Shown here: piece by piece, positions 25,584 to 31,720 of the stretch
How the letters are laid out: each line of letters starts with the position of its first letter
Position numbering within the stretch: position 1 is the first letter of the stretch
Origin: an uncultured Bacteroidota bacterium
GTDB lineage: Bacteria; Bacteroidota; Bacteroidia; Chitinophagales; Chitinophagaceae
DNA length: 31,720 nt
Reading direction: 5' to 3'
Assembly (NCBI GenBank): GCA_903881265.1
Contig: CAIRSV010000131.1
Location: forward strand, 1 to 31,720
Notes under the pieces: generated by a model
The model's database searches: none
Seen by the model: the letters and a program-made list of their open reading frames with translations, nothing else
Told to the model about the DNA's origin: nothing
Translations under genes and position numbers: made by a program

Positions 25584-26327
25584 TTGAACCACAGCAAAGC
25601 ACTACTAGCAATCATATTCATCTTGCTGTTGACAGCAGGACTGATTGAATTAACATCAAGTCAAACCAAGATACAACACCCAGTTTTATCGTATATCGTT
25701 GATGCAAAAAAACAAGACATCCAGCTCTATTGGAAAGATGAACAAGGTGAAAAAATAAAAAGCATACAGCACTTAAAAAACTATGTTGAGCGTAACGACT
25801 TAACATTGACGTTTGCCATGAATGGAGGCATGTTTACCACCGACTATGCAGCACTAGGACTTTTTATTCAACGAAAAAAAATAGTAACACCTTTAAACAA
25901 TAGGCACGGGGCGGGTAATTTCTATGTCAAACCCAACGGTGTATTTTATATTACGACGGACAATAATCCAATGATTTGCAGAACGGCTGACTTCAGAAAC
26001 AACGGAAAAATAAAATACGCAACGCAATCGGGCCCGATGTTAGTTATCAATGGAAAAATCCATCCAGCATTTAAAAAGGGTTCTACAAAATTGAATATTC
26101 GAAATGGTGTTGGCATTTTACCTAACAACAACGTGGTATTTGCGATATCCAAAACAGAAATTAACTTCTATGATTTTGCTGAATACTTTCAGCAACTAGG
26201 TTGCAAAAATGCATTGTATCTTGACGGCTTTGTTTCAAGGATGTATTTGCCAGAAAAAAATTGGACACAAACTGACGGAAATTTTGGTGTGCTAATTGGC
26301 GTAACAAAAAAGAAAGTAGTCCGATAA
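25584..26327 (+). CDS. Phosphodiester glycosidase family protein (NAGPA/DUF2233)
   Basis: 247 residues with an N-terminal membrane anchor or signal (about 6-25). Family motifs are 'LTFAMNGGMFTTDYAALGLF', 'GNFYVKPNGVFYI', 'YATQSGPMLVINGKIHPAF', 'NIRNGVGILPNNNVVFAIS' and 'CKNALYLDGFVSRMYLP'. The family removes sugars linked through a phosphodiester, as the uncovering enzyme does for N-acetylglucosamine; the substrate here may be an envelope or teichoic-like polymer, which is a guess. The start is TTG: an in-frame TAA lies four codons upstream and no ATG precedes the conserved core. Confidence 0.88.
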   Translation: MNHSKALLAIIFILLLTAGLIELTSSQTKIQHPVLSYIVDAKKQDIQLYWKDEQGEKIKSIQHLKNYVERNDLTLTFAMNGGMFTTDYAALGLFIQRKKIVTPLNNRHGAGNFYVKPNGVFYITTDNNPMICRTADFRNNGKIKYATQSGPMLVINGKIHPAFKKGSTKLNIRNGVGILPNNNVVFAISKTEINFYDFAEYFQQLGCKNALYLDGFVSRMYLPEKNWTQTDGNFGVLIGVTKKKVVR

Positions 26328-26361
26328 GATTATTGTATTATTACATTTCAATTTTCGTGCA

Positions 26362-26589
26362 ATGAATCGTTTCAAGAATTTCAAAATAACATTTTTTTCA
26401 ACTGGAGCAGGCATCATTACTTTTTCAATTGTAAAGGGCTTATTCCATATTAATCTGAGTAACAAGAACGCAATTGGCGAATTAGTTTTAAAGAGCGTTT
26501 TTACAGGTGTTCTTGTTGGCGCATTCTTAGGTTTATTGAATATGGTTTTTAATGTGTGGCCATCTAATAGCAAAAACAAAGGAGCCTAA
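26362..26589 (+). CDS. Small two-helix membrane protein, unknown function
   Basis: 75 residues with a basic N-terminus ('MNRFKNFK'), a first hydrophobic helix (about 10-28), a short polar loop, and a second glycine-rich helix ('VFTGVLVGAFLGLLNMVF'). The tail is 'NSKNKGA'. It begins 34 nt after the glycosidase gene on the same strand and could be co-transcribed. I recognise no family. An opposing frame covers the same DNA but has no membrane or domain pattern. Confidence 0.55.
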   Translation: MNRFKNFKITFFSTGAGIITFSIVKGLFHINLSNKNAIGELVLKSVFTGVLVGAFLGLLNMVFNVWPSNSKNKGA

Positions 26590-26783
26590 TTATTGCATCT
26601 TCAACAAATAGCATACAGCATCGACCAAATACCATTGACGAAGGCATTAAAAATGGATGCACAAAGGCTTTAATCCAACACAGCATTTACCATTAAGGTG
26701 TCTAGCCTACAAACTAGTTTTCATCACGCACAACCTTTTCTGTATATTTACTGTCTTACTATCTCAAAGACCCATTACACAAA

Positions 26784-29105
26784 ATGAGACCACTCTATAT
26801 CCTGCTCTTACTGATTAGCACAACAGTCGCTCATGCGCAAAGCAATCTTGGTTGCTATTACGACTCGCTGATGTCACAAATCTTATGCGGTAATATGAGC
26901 ATACAAGGCGACCCGGATAATATTTGCGATGATGGTGTTCATCTTTGGGTGAATATTAACCCTAACTCATCCTACTCCGACTCCTTGGTGCATGAGGCTT
27001 TCGGCAGCACCGATTCATTCAAGGTAGTGCAACGTCCATACAATTTCGAGCAGCAAACAACCCCGATTTCGGCCAACCTTTTTACAGATGATTATTGGAG
27101 TCAGATTATCCCCTTACCATTCAAATTCTGTTTTTTTGAAAATAAATATACTAGCCTTATCATAGGTGCTAACGGGCAGATCAGTTTCGATCTTACACAA
27201 GCTGGCTTGGTCGATAACTGGAGTACGTTGGGATGGCCTCCTTTACCCTACTCAAATACAACAGTAAACAATGCCATCTTCTGTCCGTATCAAGATATTT
27301 ATCCAACAGTAGGGGGTACTATCGATTACAGTGTGGAAGGTGTAGCACCTTGTCGTAAATTTATCATCACGTGGAATAATGTACCGATGTTTTCTTGCAC
27401 AAGTTTAATCGCTACTCAGCAAATTGTACTCCATGAAGGCAGTTATCGTATCGATATGAATGTGGCTAATAAACCATTATGTGCATCATGGAATTCAGGG
27501 AATGCATATATGGGACTTCAAAATCCAGCAGGCACTATTGCCTATACCGTGCCAGGATGCAATGGCGGGCAATGGACAGCAAACAACCAAAGTTGGAGTT
27601 TCATTCCTGTAGGTAATCATAACTTAACGACAGGCAATAACTCGATTACGCAAGGCATCTATTGGGTTGATTCGGCAACGAATAATGTCATAGGCTTTGG
27701 CGATACGCTCAATTATTGGCCCCCAACCGATACAACAATCTATGTCTTTTTTGGTGATACTACCCTACTCAACGACACCTGCTTTCTCAGCAATATCGAC
27801 ACGTGTATCAACGCCTGCGGAAAAGGGTATATCTGCTCAGGCACTAATCCGTATATCCGTTTGCATTATATCAAACCGGTAGCTTCCTTCACATATACCA
27901 TGAACTCAAGCTGCGCTGGCGCTACAGTACAGTTTTCAAACAGCTCTACAAATGCCAATTCGTATTTATGGAATTTTGGCGATGGTACCTTTGACACACA
28001 ACCCAATCCCACGCACACCTATATAGGCACAGGGCCTTTTGTCGTGACACTTGTAGCCACCGGCTTAGGCTGCAGCGATACAGCAATCGCTGTGATTGTT
28101 CCAACTTTAGCCCCAGTGTATGTGGCCTTTACATTAAGTGATGATAGTGTATGCACTGGCAGCACACTTGTAACATCAAACAATAGTAGTATAGGTTCGA
28201 ACTTATCTTATACCTGGACAATGGGCGATGGAACCACCTATAACACCTTCAATATTTCGCATACATACATCGTCAATGGCACTTATACAGTATGGTTAGT
28301 CATTAAAGACACACTCAATAATTGCACAGATAGTACCTCTCAAATCATCTACGCCGACGATAATTCCCTTGCGAGATTTTCTATTTCACCAACATCCATT
28401 TGTGTTGGACAGCAAGTGTATATTTATGACACCTTGAATGCCAACACATTAAACTTTCAGTTTGATATGGGCAATGGCAATACAATCGTGAATGTAAATA
28501 ATCCAAGTCATACCTATCTGACAGCTGGAGATTTTACTATTACGCTTCAGACAACATACCCCGTTTGCCCGATGCAGCTGACCTCACAAACAGTGCATGT
28601 TGAGGCCTATCCGGTGGTGGATTTAGGACCTATGGAAGAAATTTGTCCGGGTAGATCGTCAGTCATCATTCACGATGACAACAATCCAGGAGCTTCGTAT
28701 GTATGGAGCACGGGTGAAACAACAAATAGTATCACTGTCAATGTTTCTGGTATCTATCAGGTAACTGTCGCCTATGGAGAATGCAAAACCAAGGCTGAGA
28801 AAGACATAGCACCTGACCTTGATTGCATCTTTATTCCAAATGCGTTTACACCAAATGGCGATGGCACCAATGATTATTTCAAACCGGTATGGTATGATAT
28901 CAAGGATATCGGTGCGTATCAGATCATGATCTATAATCGTTTTGGGCAACAGATTTATACCTCTGACGACAAGACAGAAAAGGGTTGGAACGGTATGTTT
29001 AAAGGTCAGCCTTGCGAAATGAGTACATACATGTACTACATGTATATAGTAGGGAATGACGGCACGTCGAAGTACTTCAAAGGCGATGTTATATTAATGC
29101 GATAA
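26784..29105 (+). CDS. PKD-repeat surface protein with T9SS type B sorting domain
   Basis: 773 residues with a signal peptide ending 'TVAHAQ'. The N-terminal 350 residues hold a Bacteroidota beta-rich region ('PLPFKFCFFENKYTSLIIGA', 'NAIFCPYQDIYP', 'FIITWNNVPMF') like the nidogen-type modules of secreted adhesins. Three PKD domains follow: 'YLWNFGDGTF...PTHTYIGTG', 'YTWTMGDGTTYN...SHTYIVNG', and a looser 'FQFDMGNGNT...SHTYLTAG'. A Cys-containing beta region leads into the type B C-terminal domain 'FIPNAFTPNGDGTNDYF' ending 'YFKGDVILMR'. It should be exported by T9SS to the cell surface; a role in adhesion or gliding is plausible but not shown. A related gene follows in tandem. Confidence 0.9.
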   Translation: MRPLYILLLLISTTVAHAQSNLGCYYDSLMSQILCGNMSIQGDPDNICDDGVHLWVNINPNSSYSDSLVHEAFGSTDSFKVVQRPYNFEQQTTPISANLFTDDYWSQIIPLPFKFCFFENKYTSLIIGANGQISFDLTQAGLVDNWSTLGWPPLPYSNTTVNNAIFCPYQDIYPTVGGTIDYSVEGVAPCRKFIITWNNVPMFSCTSLIATQQIVLHEGSYRIDMNVANKPLCASWNSGNAYMGLQNPAGTIAYTVPGCNGGQWTANNQSWSFIPVGNHNLTTGNNSITQGIYWVDSATNNVIGFGDTLNYWPPTDTTIYVFFGDTTLLNDTCFLSNIDTCINACGKGYICSGTNPYIRLHYIKPVASFTYTMNSSCAGATVQFSNSSTNANSYLWNFGDGTFDTQPNPTHTYIGTGPFVVTLVATGLGCSDTAIAVIVPTLAPVYVAFTLSDDSVCTGSTLVTSNNSSIGSNLSYTWTMGDGTTYNTFNISHTYIVNGTYTVWLVIKDTLNNCTDSTSQIIYADDNSLARFSISPTSICVGQQVYIYDTLNANTLNFQFDMGNGNTIVNVNNPSHTYLTAGDFTITLQTTYPVCPMQLTSQTVHVEAYPVVDLGPMEEICPGRSSVIIHDDNNPGASYVWSTGETTNSITVNVSGIYQVTVAYGECKTKAEKDIAPDLDCIFIPNAFTPNGDGTNDYFKPVWYDIKDIGAYQIMIYNRFGQQIYTSDDKTEKGWNGMFKGQPCEMSTYMYYMYIVGNDGTSKYFKGDVILMR

Positions 29106-29248
29106 AAGGTCTTTGCTGCTAGGGTAACTAAGCAGCCGAATACAACCTTTTCATTCTGCAATACGTCCTATACTTGCACCGATAGAAAAATACACTCAGT
29201 GGGTTCCACTAATTGAATTATTTTCACGACTGTTATTGCCACCGCATT

Positions 29249-31057
29249 ATGAAACAATTTTATTCTGTTCTGCTTACACTTGTGCTATTACTTTGCAACA
29301 GCATCGCACAAAGTCAATGTAACTTCACGATCACTAACTTGCCCGACACATTATTGGTTTGTAAAAATTCTAGTGTAACGCTGAGTCCAGGGCTCGTATC
29401 GACTGGCAGTGCGCCAACGTATGTAGACACATTTTGGACGCCAATAACTGGACTTTCAGATCCGAATATCATCAACCCTATTGTGAGTGTTGGCACGACA
29501 AATACAAATTACATTTTGACCGTTCAGGGAATTACCCCAACAAATTTAATTTCGAATGGCGACTTCAGTCAGGGTAATACCATCTTCTCATCATCCTACA
29601 TTTATGGTACTGGAGGCACCTACGGATTATTATCCAATGAAGCGCAGTATGCCATTGCCACCAATCCTCAGAGTACCCATGTCAATTTTGCGAGCTTTGG
29701 CGATCATACTACCGGCACGGGAAATATGATGGTTGTAAACGGAGCAAGCACACCCAACGTCAATATTTGGTGTCAGACAATTATAGTCGTTCCAAATACG
29801 TATTATGATTTCTCTGCGTGGGGGGCCACCTGCGTAGCTAGTAATCCTGCGATACTGCAATTTGCAATCAATGGCGTACTCATCGGTTCGCCGCTAGCAC
29901 TTCCTTTAACGACAGGCGTTTGGACACCTTTTCATGCGACATGGTTCAGCGGAACCAACACAAGTATCACTATCTGTATTACAGATCAAGCAACGGCCAC
30001 TAGTGGTAACGATTTTGCCATCGATGATATTTCCTTTAAACAAATTTGCAATATCACTGACAGCGTTTATGTTCGTGTTATTAATCTAACACCTTCTATT
30101 TTAACGGTTAACTATCCGGGTTGTGTGCAGGACAGTGTGCAATTCACTGCCGACAATGGAAGCGGTATCACACCTACTACCTACACGTGGGATTTTGGGG
30201 ATGGTAGTTTTTCCAGTGTTAAAAATCCTTTGCATATCTATACCACTCAAAGTAATTATACAGTCAAGTTGGTGACCGAGAAGAATGGTTGCAAAGATTC
30301 GGCCTATGCGACAATTAATACCTTGCATCCGATGAATGCAGATTTTACGATTACGGATACGGCGTGTACGAATGTTGAAATCATGGCGTTCGATAATTCA
30401 TCAGCTACTGGGCCTTATACTGCGCTATGGGATTGGAAAGATGCATTACCTGGTCTAGCAAATACTCACACCTACGCTAACCCGGGCAACTATGATGTTA
30501 CGCTCACGATCACAGATAATCTTGGATGTACTGCTACTGCCTCACATACGCTGCACGTGATCAATCCTCCTTATATTACCTTGCCCGTTGATATCACAAT
30601 CTGTCAGGGTGAAGAAATAACTTTACGAGCGGTGACGAATATATCGATGGTAACCTGGCAAGATGGCTCTATCGGCTTCACCTATAATGTGCAGAATGCA
30701 GGAAATTATTCAGCGACAGCAGTTAATTTTTGCGGACTAAGCTCCGATACCATCAAGGTGAGCACTAGAGATTGTAGTTGTATGGCAAGCATCCCCAATG
30801 TATTTACTCCGAATGGCGATCATACAAATGACGTATTCAAACCTTTATTCTACAATTGTGATGTTTCGAATTACGAACTCAATATTTACAATCGATGGGG
30901 AACACTGCTTTATCAATCGTCAGACATGCTGCAAGGCTGGGATGGAAAGTATAAAGGGGTTGAGCAAGAATTGGGTACTTATTTCTATTACATTCAATTT
31001 TACACTTCATATAAGGGCCTAGAATACCGTAAAGGTGATTTGATTTTATTCCGTTAA
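29249..31057 (+). CDS. PKD-repeat surface protein with T9SS type B sorting domain (second gene)
   Basis: 602 residues from the ATG; the frame opens to a TTG at 29213, but the ATG gives a clean signal peptide 'MKQFYSVLLTLVLLLCNSIA'. After a short Ig-like region comes a jelly-roll-like module ('LISNGDFSQGN', 'GTGNMMVVNGAS', 'DFAIDDISFKQIC') typical of carbohydrate-binding or galactose-binding-like folds. Two PKD domains follow ('TYTWDFGDGSF...', 'ALWDWKDALPG...HTYANPGNYDV'), then a further Ig-like region and the type B sorting domain 'SIPNVFTPNGDHTNDVF' ending 'YRKGDLILFR'. It is exported by T9SS. It shares its C-terminal domain with the upstream gene, but the N-terminal parts differ, so it is not a simple duplicate. 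Confidence 0.9.
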   Translation: MKQFYSVLLTLVLLLCNSIAQSQCNFTITNLPDTLLVCKNSSVTLSPGLVSTGSAPTYVDTFWTPITGLSDPNIINPIVSVGTTNTNYILTVQGITPTNLISNGDFSQGNTIFSSSYIYGTGGTYGLLSNEAQYAIATNPQSTHVNFASFGDHTTGTGNMMVVNGASTPNVNIWCQTIIVVPNTYYDFSAWGATCVASNPAILQFAINGVLIGSPLALPLTTGVWTPFHATWFSGTNTSITICITDQATATSGNDFAIDDISFKQICNITDSVYVRVINLTPSILTVNYPGCVQDSVQFTADNGSGITPTTYTWDFGDGSFSSVKNPLHIYTTQSNYTVKLVTEKNGCKDSAYATINTLHPMNADFTITDTACTNVEIMAFDNSSATGPYTALWDWKDALPGLANTHTYANPGNYDVTLTITDNLGCTATASHTLHVINPPYITLPVDITICQGEEITLRAVTNISMVTWQDGSIGFTYNVQNAGNYSATAVNFCGLSSDTIKVSTRDCSCMASIPNVFTPNGDHTNDVFKPLFYNCDVSNYELNIYNRWGTLLYQSSDMLQGWDGKYKGVEQELGTYFYYIQFYTSYKGLEYRKGDLILFR

Positions 31058-31274
31058 ACCTATGAGCCCTCTTGATCGTGGATAATTTTACGTTGTAACA
31101 TATATCAACGACTATTTTATGAATGAATCTATGTTATTTCTTCAAACGCCATGAAAATTTCTCTGCTTATACACGCATGTCTGTATATAGTTTCGTATGA
31201 CTTCATGATACGGATAATAACGATTCAACCGCACTGAAAATAATATATAAGTGTAAAACATCTTTCATAAAAAA

Positions 31275-31296
31275 AGCCGACTCTTTCGAATCGGCT
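31275..31296 (-). terminator. Rho-independent terminator after the tRNA-Leu remnant
   Basis: Hairpin with 9-nt arms (one C-A mismatch) and loop TTTC, then seven T on the minus strand. It sits just past the broken tRNA 3' end, in the place a functional tRNA terminator would occupy. Confidence 0.7.
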
Positions 31297-31300
31297 CTTA

Positions 31301-31338
31301 CGTACCCCAGGCGGTGCCGAAGCATCGGCATTGAACCC
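31301..31338 (-). pseudogene. Broken tRNA-Leu 3' end (T-loop half plus acceptor strand)
   Basis: On the minus strand the segment reads GGGTTCAA, then a 6-bp inverted repeat TGCCGA/TCGGCA around loop TGCT, then CGCCTGGGGTAC. The first 8 and last 12 bases equal the T-arm and acceptor end of the intact tRNA-Leu at 31474-31559. No D-arm or anticodon arm is found upstream, so it cannot fold as a tRNA. It may be a duplicated tRNA end left by an insertion event. Confidence 0.55.
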
Positions 31339-31339
31339 A

Positions 31340-31441
31340 TTACTTAGACAATCTGTATCTTATACTTTTTACCAACTCGGGGTCGACCAATAATTTCTCA
31401 ATAAATTTCCTTGATTTCATTCGTTTAATAAATGCCTCCAA
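31340..31441 (-). pseudogene. Short ORF resembling the C-terminus of a GIY-YIG nuclease (probable remnant)
   Basis: A 33-codon minus-strand frame can start at TTG 31441 or at ATG 31420 (26 codons). The segment 'KRMKSRKFIEKLL' resembles the 'IKxxKSRKYIExLI' ending of YhbQ-like GIY-YIG proteins common in Bacteroidota, and 'LEAF' before it could be the preceding 'EA' motif with a few residues lost. The catalytic N-terminal part is absent: the frame begins inside the T run of the tRNA-Leu terminator. I therefore read it as a 3' remnant, but a free small protein is not excluded. Confidence 0.4.
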
Positions 31442-31446
31442 AAAAA

Positions 31447-31472
31447 AATCCCGATTCGTATGAATCGGGATT
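31447..31472 (-). terminator. Rho-independent terminator of tRNA-Leu
   Basis: Perfect 11-bp stem (arms AATCCCGATTC and GAATCGGGATT) with a 4-nt loop, followed on the minus strand by nine T. It starts 2 nt past the mature tRNA-Leu end. Confidence 0.92.
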
Positions 31473-31473
31473 G

Positions 31474-31559
31474 TACCCCAGGCGGGACTTGAACCCGCAC
31501 GGACATTGCTGCCCACAGGATTTTAAGTCCTGCGTGTCTACCAATTTCACCACCAGGGT
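31474..31559 (-). tRNA. tRNA-Leu (anticodon UAA)
   Basis: 86-nt cloverleaf with a long variable arm typical of Leu. Acceptor ACCCTGG pairs with CTGGGGT (two G-U pairs), D-arm 'GAAATTGGTAGACACG', anticodon arm CAGGA-CTTAAAA-TCCTG giving UAA, T-arm GCGGG-TTCAAGT-CCCGC, discriminator A. CCA is not encoded. It reads UUA codons and is a likely MiaB substrate (A36, A37). Confidence 0.96.
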
Positions 31560-31570
31560 AAACAGGTGCA

Positions 31571-31590
31571 TTTGAGGGAACGCCCTCAAA
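31571..31590. repeat. Perfect palindromic hairpin between the two tRNA genes
   Basis: Arms TTTGAGGG and CCCTCAAA with loop AACG, 8 bp without mismatch. It could form in either strand of the pre-tRNA transcript and may be a terminator or processing signal. Confidence 0.6.
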
Positions 31591-31598
31591 AATAAAAA

Positions 31599-31618
31599 TC
31601 CATCCTGTTTCGAATGGA
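31599..31618 (-). terminator. Probable terminator or processing hairpin after tRNA-Gly
   Basis: 7-bp stem (TCCATTC/GGATGGA, one G-U) with a 6-nt loop, then five T, an A and five more T on the minus strand. It starts about 10 nt past the tRNA-Gly end. Confidence 0.6.
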
Positions 31619-31627
31619 CTTTTTATG

Positions 31628-31700
<73 letters not shown>

Positions 31701-31720
31701 GTGTGTGTAAGAACTAAGGG

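Noticed and set aside
29115..29136. Hairpin GCTGCT/AGCAGC after the first PKD gene, considered as a terminator
   Set aside because: The stem is only 6 bp with a 10-nt loop, and no T run follows.
31140..31340. Minus-strand frame starting 'MGSMPMLRHRLGYV' after the GIY-YIG-like remnant
   Set aside because: It runs through the broken tRNA end and the terminator hairpin, so it is most likely a chance frame over non-coding sequence.

Overview
The window looks like chromosomal DNA of a Bacteroidota bacterium, probably a gliding or Chitinophaga/Cytophaga-like lineage; the genus cannot be read from the sequence. The signs are several secreted proteins with type IX secretion (T9SS) C-terminal domains of both classes, a hybrid-style Reg_prop/Y_Y_Y sensor kinase with a LytTR regulator, DUF5777, YceI and MbnP families, and the Bacteroidota-type -7 promoter box TAnnTTTG in front of many genes. 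Base composition is moderately AT-rich throughout. No insertion sequence, phage or CRISPR array was seen.

Layout. Positions 1-569 (minus) hold the start of a VTC-domain polyphosphate polymerase that runs off the left edge. Positions 752-7206 (minus) hold a seven-gene block: a YceI protein, a two-component sensor kinase and a LytTR regulator, then, behind a separate promoter, a small cytochrome c lipoprotein, an OB-fold protein, a second YceI and a DUF5777 beta-barrel. This reads as a regulated cell-envelope module involving redox or lipid binding. Positions 7277-11839 hold two divergent CotH-like secreted proteins; one keeps the kinase acidic residues and the other appears to have lost them.

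Positions 11964-16953 hold an alpha/beta hydrolase, an FAD-dependent CrtI/RetSat-like oxidoreductase, a patatin-like lipase and miaB. Positions 17113-19566 (minus) form a tightly coupled ABC-2 exporter (ATPase, permease) with a LolA-like protein. Isocitrate dehydrogenase (minus) and an M42 aminopeptidase (plus) diverge from a shared promoter region at 21093-21260. Positions 22512-24283 hold an MbnP-like protein overlapping a di-heme MauG/CCP-family peroxidase, a pair that resembles the MbnP/MbnH copper-protein maturation couple. ruvB follows on the minus strand.

Positions 25584-26589 hold a phosphodiester glycosidase and a small membrane protein. Positions 26784-31057 hold two large PKD-repeat proteins with T9SS type B sorting domains. 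The right end carries tRNA-Leu(UAA) and tRNA-Gly(GCC) on the minus strand. Next to the Leu gene lies an odd remnant: a short piece resembling the C-terminus of a GIY-YIG nuclease, followed by a broken copy of the tRNA-Leu 3' end and a terminator.

No gene-free stretch exceeds 300 bases. The longest (31058-31267, 25334-25583, 19590-19826) show no hairpin, repeat or coding pattern that I can support.
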